DNA from: Tanytarsus gracilentus
Lineage: Eukaryota; Arthropoda; Insecta; Diptera; Chironomidae
DNA: 64,000 bases
Reading direction: 5' to 3'
Assembly (NCBI GenBank): GCA_038502055.1
Contig: JAXRKN010000045.1
Coordinates: forward strand, 22,501-86,500
How positions within the stretch are numbered: the stretch's first letter is position 1; each line of letters opens with the position of its first letter. Below the pieces are notes generated by a model. That model saw only the letters and a list, made by a program, of their open reading frames with translations, did not search any database and was not told the origin of the DNA. The position numbers and the translations under genes were made by a program. This document shows positions 46,101-58,062 of the stretch, piece after piece.

Positions 46101-47726
46101 AATGAACAAAAGAGAGAATTCTAGAGGAAACTGAAAACAAAAGAGAGCGGAGCTCTAAAATAAAGTGCTTAATACAGCTTCAATTTTCTCCGAAGCATGT
46201 TTGAGGACGAGGAATAAGTCCAATAAATTAAATTTATTATCTAAGGAATTTCTTAGTATGATTAAATTTTATACCATGCAAGCTGAGATTATGCGTATTG
46301 TGTGTAAGCGTGTGTGTACAAGCTGGATACTTTATATATAAAAGAAACCGCTTTCATCACTAAAGCAACCATGTAATTGTCCAAAGACGTGATATGAAAT
46401 GTTGGCTTTTGCTTGGTAGCCTAGGTGTTGGAAGTCACCGTACATCCCTTAACTGCTTTCTTCTTTCTTCCGCTAACGTACATATGCTTTCTTTGAAAGC
46501 ATAGTGTTTTATGAATGAACATGATAATTCAATTAATGACCATGGTTGAACGTCTAACGGTTTTGAAATAATGCTGCACTATTTAAGAAATTAATTGATG
46601 AAAATTTGTTTTCCATCAATTGGTTTGGCGTTTGTAGAGGCCAACAACCAGGGTGTGGATTTAAACTTTTGAATGCATTTTTTCTATTGCCTATGTTTTG
46701 TTCTACTTGCTCCGAAAATTTCATTAAATTTGAGAGATTACCTTGCTCGCATTTCAAAGCTGAATCCTCTGCGAAAGTTGAAAAAACCCTATTTTTCTTT
46801 GATGATTTTTAACTTTTCTTAATTGAACATAGTTTTGCATAAACCAAAAAATGACTGTAAAAAAATCACCACATGCCTGCTTCGAAATCACATTTTTTTG
46901 AAATTTTTTCAACCGCTCGATTTTTATTTGCTAAAATCTTAAAAATTAAGATAAAAGAATGATAACACTTCATAAAAATCGCCACCAAACTGTTTTCTTG
47001 TCTGGTAGTTAAAAAAAGTGTTTTTCCCAAATGAAAATCAAGCGGTTAAAAAATATTTCAAAAAAAATGTGATTTCGAAGCAGGCATGTGGTGTTTTTTA
47101 CAGTCATTTTTTTTGGTTTATGCAAAACTACGTTCAATGAGCAAAAATAATTGAAAGTGCACAATCATTTTAAGACGAAATAATATTTTTGGTTCCACGG
47201 AATTGGGGTAAGAAATTTCGTAAAATCACACTTTAGTAAAATGCTTCCACCGTCATTTGTGGAACAACTAAAAAACTATTAGATAATGTAAATGAAAGTC
47301 TAACCTATTCCTTATGACTAATTACATCTGCAGACATCTGCAGATTGAGAGAATATATTTAACTTTTAAATTGACCCAAACTCTCATGTTTTGTATGAAG
47401 AAAATTAAATTAACCATTAAGAAAATTAAAAACAAGAACGAAGATATCTTTACAAAATTATTTGTGGCCAATATGAACCCCTTTAAAGGGGTGTGCCCCG
47501 CAAAGCTTTAAAAACGAATTTGCTTTCTTCAACATGCTTTAACTTTTTAACTTATTCCACAGAAAATATTTCAATCGTGTAAAATTGCTAATTTGTGATT
47601 TTTTTTTCTGTTTTTCATTAGGATCGACCGAATGTCTTTGCAGCACTTCTCCAACTCCAACGTCGCTTGGGCAAAGATCAATTTCCATTGATTGAGCAAC
47701 ATTTCTTTCCAAGTCCAACTGAAATT
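43132..47726 (+). CDS. Syn: Synapsin, four internal exons (partial)
   Basis: Synapsin is a phosphoprotein on the cytosolic face of synaptic vesicles. Four exons are visible: 43132-43283, 43344-43753, 43845-43988 and 47622-47726. They encode FSSGDLSSELEGEQLPPG and a Pro/Gly-rich linker, SPAKSRESLLQRVQSLTG then AARDQGASI, the C-domain start LLVIDDHNTDWSKYFRGKRL, RSFRPDFVLVRQPPRDGSKD, GLKYGGVPSINSLNSIYQFQ, and LQLQRRLGKDQFPLIEQHFF. All phases fit. The first exon starts with one base of a split codon, so the exon carrying the start (and the RRFS-type kinase site, edited in Drosophila) must lie upstream and was not found. The later C-domain exons were not found and should lie beyond 64000. Oddity: DRPNVF replaces the usual DKPWVF. 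Confidence 0.95.
44225..46175. mobile_element. ~1.95-kb inverted-repeat composite element with 120-bp minisatellite
   Basis: The left arm (about 44225-44710) and right arm (about 45415-46170) are inverted. Shared strings are GTTCACTTGCAAAAGGC, TTAATCGAAAAACTGC, ATCTCAATCGGTGGCTCCG, CTCTAGTTTTGCAAGAATAC and TTTTTCACGTGGTGAGAGTA. Four 120-128 bp units (44780-45300) with GGCTTCATG and CATGGCCGGCCAGGAGTGCC lie between the arms. A solo copy of one arm is at 54755-55110. There is no transposase ORF. Confidence 0.75.
46822..47139. mobile_element. 318-bp palindromic MITE
   Basis: About 110-bp inverted arms: the left starts ATTGAACATAGTTTTGCATA then AACC, the right ends GGTTTATGCAAAACTACGTT then CAAT. 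Inner parts of both arms hold CCACATGCCTGCTTCGAAAT. The short centre has no ORF. Confidence 0.88.
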
Positions 47727-48762
47727 GTGAGTAAAAATTTTTTTATGCGGTTCTGAATTTTTATTTTTCCTTGTCATAATTTTAACAAATTCCTTACGGC
47801 ATTAATAAAATATTCAACGATATTTTCATAAAATTATGCTTTACTTAGATAATTTCTCACGAAAAAAGCCAGAATTTCTCTCATACATAGATCATCGGTT
47901 AGAAAAAGCTCGTTTCAATGCGATTTTCACTTAGCGTCTATAAAATTTGTACTATGAATAAAAAAAATAAAATGTAAAGGGAAAAAAATAGGCGCACGGG
48001 CTTTTAAAGATTTGATCGATTTTATTTTGCGTTGTAAGAAGTTTAAATTGTTCGAAGAGAAAAATATATTAAAATTTATCAGTTTAAATTTTCAATAAAA
48101 AAAATCATTGAAAATCTTTCTTGTGCTCATAAAAACCAGAACATTTTGCATAATTTTGTTATTATACCACTTGTTTCAAAATTTAATAAAAAAAATTCGA
48201 TCAAATCAAGGAAAAAATTTTAGTTTCAGTGCGCAATTGATAATCTTTATTATGATTTAAATAAAAACTTGGTTAAAAAATTATTTTCATAAATTTAACT
48301 AAAATTAATAATTTTTTGCAAAAATAGTTTTTTATGTACATTAAATCAAAATATTAAATTCATATATTTTTTGGTTACTCGCAAATTATAATGAGCCAAT
48401 TACAATCATGTTAACTAGCTGTGCGCTCTTAATATTTTATTTTTTGCAAAGCCAAAAGGCAAATCATTGAAGTTTAAATTACGTCTGTTTCAAATTATCT
48501 TAATCATATGCTCGATGGATAGGCTTCACGAACTTTATACACATATATTTTGCAGAAATCAAAGACGTTTTGAATGTGTGCACTAAGCTTGAAGCGAACT
48601 CTTGACGCATGTAATAGGAATAAATATTTTAAATGCCAAAAAATATCGGAAAAATATTGATAGAAAAATAATTTAAAAATAAAATTTCCATTTTTACGCT
48701 CATAAACGCTCAGACAGAATACTTTTTACAATTTTTTTTTATCGTTTTACGAGAAATATATT
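47727..48762. other. Non-coding stretch between a Synapsin exon and Timp
   Basis: AT-rich intron sequence of Synapsin that also holds the Timp 3' untranslated region near its right end. No repeat family or ORF could be supported. Confidence 0.5.
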
Positions 48763-49593
48763 TTATGGGTCGAGGAGGCATGCTGTATATAAAGGACTAC
48801 GTCGCCATTGACATTTCGTTTGTTTCGAGAGGTTCTTTGAACTTTTGACGGGCACACAAATTCCCAAGTTTGTCTCACATTCATTGTATAATGACCATCC
48901 GCAGCTTCTTGGTTGGGTGTCGCATCCGGAATGGCTCATGCAGAGATTAATCTGTGAAAAAACATTCGTAATTAAAATAATAAAATACGTTAAAAAGAAT
49001 TAGCTTAACTCACTTCACATCCGCATCCCTTCTTGTATGCTCCAGCAATTCCTCTCTTCTCGACTTGTGACATTTTTGAATATTCTTTAACATATTGACA
49101 CAACCCAACCTTCTGCGTATTTCCCGCTATGGCATAAAGTTGACCAATTTCTGTAAATAAAAATTAGCAAAAGAGTCAATTAAGATTTATAACAATAAAT
49201 TTCCCGGTCGTCACTCACTAAAATTAATGCCACATAATCCGTCATTTGGCGCTGTAATTAAGCGAGACTGCTTGAGATATTGCTGTGCTTTCTCGGACGT
49301 TTTGTATGTTTTCACAATATCAATTTTATAGATGTGATGATTGTTGATTTTGCGATTTGACTTCCTTAAAATTCTAGTCACAATAACTGCAATTTGTAAA
49401 AAGAGAATTTTTTAATTAAATTATTCGATGCTATAAGTGAATGACTTGATTTATTTTTCTTACCATATTCAGCGTTGCAATAGCTCGTCTGTGGGTGGGA
49501 TGGTAAACATGAGCAGGCAAGTGTATCGTCAGCAAGCATTAAGAGTGAAAACGATATCGCAAGTATCGTCAGTAACAGTTTTTTCTGACTCAT
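48763..49593 (-). CDS. Timp: Tissue inhibitor of metalloproteinases, nested in Synapsin
   Basis: TIMP is a secreted inhibitor of matrix metalloproteinases and ADAMs. Minus-strand exons 49464-49593, 49219-49386, 49014-49150 and 48763-48951 give 207 residues. The signal peptide is residues 1-26 (MSQKKLLLTILAISFSLLML then ADDTLA). The mature protein begins CSCLPSHPQTSYCNAEY, with the essential N-terminal Cys that chelates the protease zinc. Other conserved parts are GLCGINF, GCGCE at an exon end and, in the C-terminal domain, CMSHSGCD, CGWS, NECE, CVPV and KCQWRR. An in-frame open stretch upstream lacks an ATG, so the start at 49593 is chosen. Timp lies antisense downstream of a Synapsin exon, the arrangement conserved in Drosophila and for vertebrate TIMP/SYN pairs. 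Confidence 0.96.
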
Positions 49594-50989
49594 TTTGTGT
49601 CTGGTTTGTTTTTCGTTGTAATAATCCAAAAAAGCTATAACAAGAGAAAAAAAATCATAAGTAATTTAAAAGCAACAAAGAATTCAGCGATATTCAGCAA
49701 AGCACATCTCTCTTTCAAGCACACATCGCATCAATTATGGAAGCAATTTTTATATGTTTAACGTTTACGCAACGAATGCGCGGTCTCACATGTGTGAAAG
49801 GTTGAATGACATCTGAGCTGGAAAGTTTATTTTACGTCAAAAAAATATTTCGTTTCGTTTTTGCGTAAATAATAAATTACAATTTTTTTAAAAAAGTTCA
49901 CAAAGGTTAAAGTGAGCTCTGTACTAATATTTCATTAAACTATTAGTGAATCAGAGTTGGGCAATTACAAATACAATGTAATTGAACAAAAAGAAATTGA
50001 ATTTTGAAAAGAAAAACTAATAACTATACTTTTCCATTAAAAAAATGATATTAGTTTTCAAGTGAATATAAATTTAATCAATAAATTTAAACTTTGTTTT
50101 CTTATTAATTTAATAGCCACGCCCCAAAATTCTACCTAAGCTGAATAAAACTTTATTATTTTTTAAAAATAAGTGAAGATTAAAATTTCTCCTTAAAATT
50201 TCCACTATTCTCATTGGATTCTTATTAGAGCGTTTTGATTACATTGGGAAAAACGTGGAGTTTTATTTATAAGGGATAATTCATTGCAAAACAATGCAAA
50301 TGTTTTTACGTGTGCAGTTATCAATCCATACAAGTCTTATCTCAAAGTTTAAAACGTATATACGGGTATATATCAATCAAAAAAAGTTTGAGTGTTATAC
50401 TTGATGAAAACTTTTATCCTCCGACTCAACATTAAAGTATATCAAGTATATCAAGTTAACTAACAATAATTGTCATTATAATGAAGCACTTACGTATTAC
50501 GTTTATAATCACTGATTTTCTTCCACGAAAATCAGTCAACATAATTTATTAAAGCAACAGTATAAAGTCTCGCTAACTCTCTCGTTGTTAATTATCTGAG
50601 AATCTGAGTAACAGCTGTTAATTTGAAAATAAACTGTTATGTTTACTGAGCAGACTCAATAAAAATCATTAGGTCCGGATACGTCCATACACTCAGACCG
50701 AAATCCATATCATATCACGAACTAAGCCATGACGGACTGGAAGAGCTTAAGAAACCAGCGAGTAAAAATAATATTTTTGAAAACATCGAGAAAGAAAGAT
50801 TTCTACAGTTTAATGTAATTTGAATAGTTACGTTGTGGTTTTATCGAGAATGCGTTGAAGTATTAAATAGAATAACTTGAGAGAAAAATTAATTGAAACA
50901 ATTTTCAATTAGTTGTGTGGGAGTATCAAGGTCGGACTATGAGAGTCGTGATTCGTTTGAAAAAATTTATCAATTCAATAATTTTTGCA

Positions 50990-51100
50990 GGGGTGTGGAG
51001 CTCCCATATAAGTATAAATCCACATATAATTTTAAAGTTTTTATATTTTTTATATTTATAAGTGGATTTATATTTATTTGGGAGTTCCACGCCCCCTTAA
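50990..51100. repeat. ~110-bp hairpin element
   Basis: The left arm GGGGTGTGGAGCTCCCATAT with AGTATAAATCCAC and the right arm GTGGATTTATATTTATTTGG with GAGTTCCACGCCCCC are inverted copies of about 35 bp around an AT-rich loop. It looks like a very short MITE. Confidence 0.75.
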
Positions 51101-52474
51101 TTTTTGTTTTTAATTTGAGGCAACATTTTATTTGAATTTTAAAACGTTAATTTCACAATGGATTTTCTTAAAAATACTTTGAACCTTGGCCCACAATATT
51201 TCCTAGGGGTGAGAACTAGTATTAATAGAATGTGGATATTTCAAAGTTTTCATGTTAAAAAAATAAATTATAGAGTGACGAATGTAATATACATTTAAAT
51301 TACGGGCGGCTTGCCGGGCTTAAAACTAGTAAATAGAAATAAAAGTGACAGAAATTATTTTACTTTTTCGTGCGGAATGTATATACTTAGTGATATGAGA
51401 AGTGGGGAGCTTTTAAAAAGTTTTTAATCTATTTTATTTCTTATAGACAAACCTAGCTCCTTACTTAGCTTCAAGCCTTATAGTGTCTTCGTTATCGTTT
51501 TCATAGAAAGTAGTGGAGTGTGCTTGAATCGAGTAATCATCAATGTCTAATCATAATCAGGCAATATTTCACAATCTTTGAGCGTACATAGAGACTTTTT
51601 TGTGTAAACTTGCACGCTCTGGAAAAGAATTTATCGGCAATATTCACAACAGCCGACCGATTTCACGCTCGAGTGCGGCAAAAGGTGATAAACGAGTTTT
51701 CGCACAATTTTATCATAATTTCATTTTTCGTCTCTCCTGCATAACCCGCGTCGGGGTTGTACTTGAAGTTTTTTAATGGGTCAATTATCATTGATTAATA
51801 TGCGCTGCACAGTGTTTTGTTTCAAAATATCTCCGATTGAATATCTAATCGATTGAGGAATTTATTAACAATTTATATGTCATGAAATCACCACTTTAAT
51901 GTCGATATTTGAATGCAATTAACGTGAAACATCGAGTTTTCGGATCATTTAAAAGCGAGCTGTATCAGAAAAAAAAATATAAAAATTATGTGTCGAGTTA
52001 ATAAAAAAGCACTTAATGGTTTTATCATGTTAATTGAAATTACTCAGGGCACTGCGGCAAACTCGCACCACATACTATATGTATTGACAAAAATAGAAGT
52101 AATAACTAAATTATTTGGCATTTTACTCATATGTCCATAGCTCGAACTTTTTATGCTTTGATCATAACTCTATTTTAATTTGACATGTCATTGAACGCTT
52201 GAAGTACAATTTAAAATTATGGAAAATTATTTGTTTTTTGTTGGGTGTGCTTGAAATTAAAAAAAATCAAACAAAAAGTTTTTAGATTTTTAATATTAAT
52301 GATAGTAACAAATGGATCTTTCAATTTGGAGAGACGCGAACCAGCACAGCTTCCGTCCTTACCGTAGTTCGGATATGCTACGACTCAAGAATTGCCACTA
52401 GATGAATTAGGAACATAACCCTATTCACCCGGCGATCGAATTACCGTGATCTATGTGGAGTAAGCAGGGATTTT

Positions 52475-52695
52475 TCAAATTTTCCTAATTATTACTAATT
52501 TTTTTTTAGTATTTTGTATTTTCTTATTTTTTTTGGATAATTAGAGATAATTATCTAATTATCTTTTTTCTTACCACTCGAATGAAATTGTCGCGGTTAA
52601 CTTAACCGCCATTAAAATTTTGAAAGGGGGGGGGTATAACTTTTCGCATCTTTTACTTTTTTCGAAGCGAAAAGTGCCAATAGTAAACACAAGTG
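52475..52695. repeat. Dispersed repeat, TCGCGGTTAAC...GCGAAAAGTG family
   Basis: CCTAATTATT-type sequence is followed by CTCGAATGAAATTGTCGCGG, TTAACTTAACCGCCATTAAA, a G-run, AACTTTTCGCATCTTTTACT and GCGAAAAGTGCCAATAGTAA. The same series occurs at 63138-63270, and its end occurs inverted near 13640. Confidence 0.75.
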
Positions 52696-54754
52696 ACGTC
52701 ACTCACAAAACCCTCGATCACAAATGACGTCACTCTTATTTTAAATAGTTGAATAACCGTTTATTCAAAAACATGTGACGCCTCTTATGCACAAATCCCA
52801 AAAAAAGTAAACAAAACAATTTATTTACGAAGCGATTTTCCTGGATTCGAAAATCACTTCCAGGAATGCTGTAAAATGTCTTCAGGATTATAATTAAACC
52901 TTATTGTAATATAAAGACAAAAAAGCCAATGACAAAAAAGCCTAATGAAAAATTAACTAAATTTTTAATGTTTAATCCACAAAATTTGGATTTAGCTCTC
53001 AAAACCTTCGCGTCACTTACCCTATTTTATTTCGTCCATGTCGTTTTAAATTATGTTACAAATCTCGCAATAAACCCCCAATAAAATTATCTTGAGCCGC
53101 ACTATAATAGCGAGATTGAACTAATCGTTTTAGAGGAAGCTTAAATAGCATTAATAAAGGTGTCAATCATCCAATTTCCTTTTGTGGCACATTTAATACT
53201 CGTTGATTGCATGATGAAAGTATCAGCTCTTTTTCGCATGAATTGTCGATTTTGACTTCTCATGAAATCTTTGCTGCTCCTATTAGATACTTTATTAGTG
53301 AATGAGCGAGCAAAATAATATCAATTAATTTAATAGTAATGATTTCATACCGCTCTTTTACACTCTGACGGATTACATGTAGTGCATTACAAATTAAAAT
53401 GCGACAGACGCGGCTGCACCGCAACAACAAAATGAGATCCGAAAGATTTATGATGAGATCAGATTCAGAGCATCATAAATCTGTCAAATCTGAAGCAAGG
53501 TAGTTGTACTAGTTTTGTGGTCGTCTTAATCGAAGACCTGGCGTCGCACATTCATGATAGTGTCAACAAAGTTAGTAAAAATTTATTAATTAATTTAATT
53601 ATTAAATGAGCTTAAGTCGGCTTAATGATTAATCAGATTGATTATGTTTTATTGATAGATAATTAATAAATTAATTCCGGGCGGACTTATGAAGCTGAAA
53701 AGCGTAAAAGTGAAATTTAAAATTATTTTTTTGTAAAAGAATTTTTCTATCCATCAATCGAAATATTTAATTATCACATCCGTTAGATTTTAATCTAAAT
53801 AAAATTAAATTTAAAAATCATTGATGAGTGTTGCCGAGTAACCCACTTGAAACAAAAAACACAAATTTTAAAAAACAATATTATTTTTCTAAAGTTCTTC
53901 CCCGGTGAAGAGCTATTTCATACCCGGGTTCCCCGAAATCGTCGTCCCCGGGGAATCGAGGATGCCTAGACTAACCACCTTTGGGGGGTTATACTAAAAA
54001 TTAATTCCACTTGAACTACGTTTATTAAAGAGATCTCTTTAACTGCAAGAATTTGAATCTGGGACTGTGGTAAAGACTGTGAGAAAATGGGCGGGAAAAT
54101 TTAAGACTGCGGGAAATTTAAAAAAAATTATTTTTTTGTGCTAGAAAAATAAAAAGTTTATGATTTTCACAAATACTATTTTTTTGTTTATTTGAATATT
54201 CGCGCGAGTAAAAGAGAGAAATGAGAATAAAAAACGCCGGTTGGTGTCGGAAATTGCGAGAGTGCGTCATGTCTAAACGCTAAGCGAATTATTCAAGGCG
54301 AAAAATTCAATGTTAAAAAGGACAACGCAATGTGATTCATAAGCTGTAAGATGGTACAGCAATGTGCAAGAAAAATGGAATAAATTGACACTAAAAATAG
54401 AAATACCGAAGGCTTCTTGTGAATCAAGTGTTGTGAGATGAAATTTTATGAATATTCAATGTTTTTTATGGCGTGAATCTATTTTAATGAAAGTTTTGAG
54501 TGGTCATTAATGAAAACTGTCAGGTAAGTTCAAGAAAAAAACCTTCAAATATTCTTTGAAATTTGTGGAGTCATCAAAACTTTTTTGATTGTTGAAATTA
54601 AGCAAATAAATTTTATTTTTACCTGGAATCTTTTTTCCATTATTCTTTTAAAAATATTTTAAAACCCGTAGTTAAGTTTTACTCTTCTTCATGAAAGAAA
54701 TAAAAACACCTCAAAAACTTTTCATTTTATTTTCATAATCTTAAAAAATTTCTT

Positions 54755-55110
54755 AATTAAAGCTCAGCTCTCTTTTGTTTTCAGTTTCCTAAGAATTCGC
54801 TCTTTTGTCCATTCTGTCCTTCTACGAGCCTTAATCGAAAAACTGCAGAATACAAAAATTGGGCCTGTCACAGCCCAAGCTGCTGCCGAAAACCGCATCT
54901 CAATCGGTGGCTCCGTTCGGCATCTTAACATCTCCACATCCGGGAATTTAGTAGCGCGCATAACTCGAGAAGGGGCGCACGGATTTGAATCGGATTTTTT
55001 GCTAAAGATTCCGTTTGTGCTCTAGTTTTGCAAGAATACTTTTTTTTGACAAGAAAGTCATTAAGCACTGCCAATGCCTCAAAAAATGCCAAAATTCGAA
55101 TTTTTCCGTC
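54755..55110 (+). repeat. Solo arm of the 44-46 kb composite element
   Basis: It contains TCGCTCTTTTGTCCATTCTG, TTAATCGAAAAACTGCAG, CGCATCTCAATCGGTGGCTC and GTGCTCTAGTTTTGCAAGAA in the same order as the left arm at 44380-44620. It is a single copy without its partner arm. Confidence 0.75.
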
Positions 55111-55512
55111 AAGTTCCACCAAAATTCCAGTAAAGTTCAGTTACTTTCCCTTTTCTGTGCCACAAGGGCAACGTCTATTTGATTTTTTTTCAAATGAATT
55201 ATTTTACACTACTTAAAGCAATTTTAAAAACTGACCTTTAAGATCAACCGACAAAAAAACAATTTAATTAACTTACCAAAAAATGAGATTCTAAAATCCT
55301 ATTTTATATGCCTCGCAAAATATTCTTTTGATCACGCAATTCATCCCATAACAACATGTTTCTGTGTTCCAGAATTTTTGGGAGTCCCATCACGATGCAT
55401 AAATCATTAGACATCTTCTAAAGTTTTTAACAAGTATGTTATAGCCCACCATGAAAAATGTGTTTTGTTATATGCAAGCGAATGCGCGCAAAATTTAAGA
55501 AAAAAATGTTTC

Positions 55513-56646
55513 AAAACCCACACGTGGGTGTTGCCGTGTAACCCACTTGTAACAGATCAGTATTGGCTTCCCCTTTGGCTTCCCCTTCTGGCCTCCCCTT
55601 TTGGCTTCCCAAAAATGGCTTCCCAAAATGGCTTCCCAAAATGGCTTCCCAAAAATGGCTTCCCAAAATGGCTTCCCACTGTGTTTCGACTGTGTTTTAT
55701 TTTCCATTGTGTTTTATTTTCCATTGAGTTTCATTTTCCACTGTGTTTCATTTTCCATTGTGTTCCATTTTCCATTGTGTTCCATTTTCCATTGTGTTTC
55801 ATTTTCCATTGTGTTTCATTTTCCATTGTGTTTTATTTTCCACTGTGTTCCATTTTCCATTGTGTTTCATTTTCCATTGTGTTTCATTTTCCATTGTGTT
55901 TCATTTTCCATTGTGTTTCATTTTCCATTGTGTTCCATTTTCCATTGTGTTCCATTTTCCATTGTGTTTCATTTTCCATTGTGTTCCATTTTCCATTGCG
56001 TTCCATTTTCAGATCCATGTCAATCAGTTCCTGATGCAATTACGAGTTCAATGAGGTACATGAAGCCATACTTCCAAAAAATGGACATTAGTGGCATTCC
56101 TTGGACACTCCTGGCCGGCCGTGACGGTCATTCTTCAAAATCATTAATGCTAATCAATTCCTGATGCAATTACGAGTTCAACGAGGTACATGAAGCCATA
56201 CTTTTAAAAAATGGACATTAGTGGCATTCCTTGGACACTCCTGGCCGGCCGTGACGGTCATTCTTCAAAAATCATCAATGCTAATCAATTCCTGATGCCA
56301 TTACGAGTTCAACGAGGTACATGAAGCCATACTTTTAAAAAATGGACATTAAGGGCACTACTGGCCGGCCGTGATGGACATTGGTGGCACTCTTGGATGG
56401 CCATGATAGACATTCCTCAAATATCATCAATGCCTTTCGATTCCTGATACAAATACGAGTTCAACGACATACATGAAGCCATATAACAGGAAATTTGTAT
56501 GAAAAATGGCATTTAGGGCTGTCCATGGCACGACCTGTGGTCATGACCCTCATAATTCCTAAAATGGCCGAATCTAAATTCATAGACCTACCATTTGGCG
56601 AAAACTAGAAGTCTCTAGCTATCTCAGGAGCCGAGATCTCGAAGGA

Positions 56647-56684
<38 letters not shown>

Positions 56685-56738
56685 GGACGGAAATAGGCGC
56701 ATATAAGTGTTACACCACTTCGTGGGTTACACTAAAAA
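55513..56738. mobile_element. Composite element carrying three different tandem arrays
   Basis: It starts AAAACCCACACGTGGGTGTT and ends CGTGGGTTACACTAAAAA, matching the Not10-intron element. Inside, in order: a GGCTTCCCAAAATG array (about 55562-55678); a 17-bp TGTGTTTCATTTTCCAT array of about 19 copies (55680-56010); about three copies of the 120-130 bp unit in inverted orientation (56015-56400); the TTGGCGAAAACTAGAAGTC block; and an ACAG microsatellite (56645-56690). The long open frames across the 17-bp array are repeat artefacts, encoding IFHCV-type repeats. Confidence 0.85.
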
Positions 56739-57409
56739 TGAGGACTCTCCGAATATTTCCCGAGTATATTTGGGTGTCACGATATATTATATCACGAGAC
56801 CTTTTTTTAAAGATGATCACAGAAAATTTCCAACATTCCATCGAGCATTTAATTCATTTCTAAGCAACCTCAATTCAGACGTTTCAATTAAGTGAATAAA
56901 ACCAAGCGTTCCTGCAGGGTGGCATCTGGCATCAAAAGGAGCGAAACAATGAGGAAATAGAATACGAATGAAAAAAATTGTCTGTTTATCGACATTCTCA
57001 CATTTAGCACAATTTTTGCATTTAAGTTGCATATTTTTTTTTTGATTCTCTCGTTCAATCCATCTCGACTCACTCTCACAGATTATTAAATTCATAAATC
57101 ATTCATTCTAAGTGGCAAGATACTCACATGGCACAATGTGAGTCGACCGGAATGAAATGATTTTTTTTAATTTTATGAAAAATGAATGTCTGTAAGAAAA
57201 TTTTTTTCGCGTACAAAATAATCTTTCAGGGGTCATCGACGAAACTCTCTCGACGTAAATATGTTTAACGGTGTTGTGGCTAATGATGTAAAAGAAAGAT
57301 CTTTTTTGTGTATACACTTTTTTGCATCACCTTTACGAACTTTTGCGCTTATTTTGTAAAATATTTTTCAACTTTTATTTTGTGGTCTCATTATGAATAC
57401 GCTATAGCG

Positions 57410-58062
57410 CGCGCTGTATATTAATTTTGGATTTCTCCAAAACCATTTTAAACGACCCTCCAATGACCGTCCCTGAGTGCCACTAATGTCCATTTTTCAG
57501 AACTATGCCTTCATGCACCTCGTTGAACTCATCATTGGATCAGGAATCGATTGACACTGACGATTTTTGAGGAATGTCCTTCATGGCCGGCCAGGAGTGC
57601 CACTAATGTCCATTTTTCAGAACTATGCCTTCATGCACCTCGTTGAACTCATCATTGGATCAGGAATCGATTGACACTGACGATTTTTGAGGAATGTCCT
57701 TCATGGCCGGCCAGGAGTGCCACTAATGTCCATTTTTCAGAACTATGCCTTCATGCACCTCGTTGAACTCATCATTGGATCAGGAATCGATTGACACTGA
57801 CGATTTTTGAGGAATGTCCTTCATGGCCGGCCAGGAGTGCCACTAATGTCCATTTTTCAGAACTATGCCTTCATGCACCTCGTTGAACTCATCATTGGAT
57901 CAGGAATCGATTGACACTGACGATTTTTGAGGAATGTCCTTCATGGCCGGCCAGGAGTGCCACTAATGTCCATTTTTCAGAACTATGCCTTCATGCACCT
58001 CGTTGAACTCATCATTGGATCAGGAATCGATTGACACTGACGATTTTTGAGGAATGTCCTTC
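57410..58062. repeat. 120-bp minisatellite, about five identical copies
   Basis: After a CTGTATATTAATTTTGGATT boundary shared with 8085, AACTATGCCTTCATGCACCT recurs at 57501, 57621, 57741, 57861 and 57981, exactly every 120 bp. I see no difference between the units. The sixth unit is interrupted at 58063 by another element and resumes at 59551. Confidence 0.9.

Larger units (their letters stand above)
43989..47621. other. Synapsin intron (3.6 kb) rich in mobile DNA
   Basis: This intron holds a large inverted-repeat element (44225-46175) with a 120-bp minisatellite inside, and a separate palindromic MITE (46822-47139). Between 46180 and 46820, and between 47140 and 47621, I see only AT-rich sequence. 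The small ORFs in it are chance. Confidence 0.7.

Noticed and set aside
44134..46140. Short ORFs in the Synapsin intron (60-103 codons)
   Set aside because: They follow the inverted arms and the minisatellite, appear as mirrored pairs, and have no conserved domain.
49594..49629. N-terminal extension of Timp
   Set aside because: No upstream ATG in frame, and the signal peptide begins properly at MSQKK.
55465..56164. Overlapping ORFs of 100-190 codons encoding IFHCV-type repeats
   Set aside because: A 17-bp repeat without stops stays open in all frames; no start context or conservation, and it lies inside a composite repeat.
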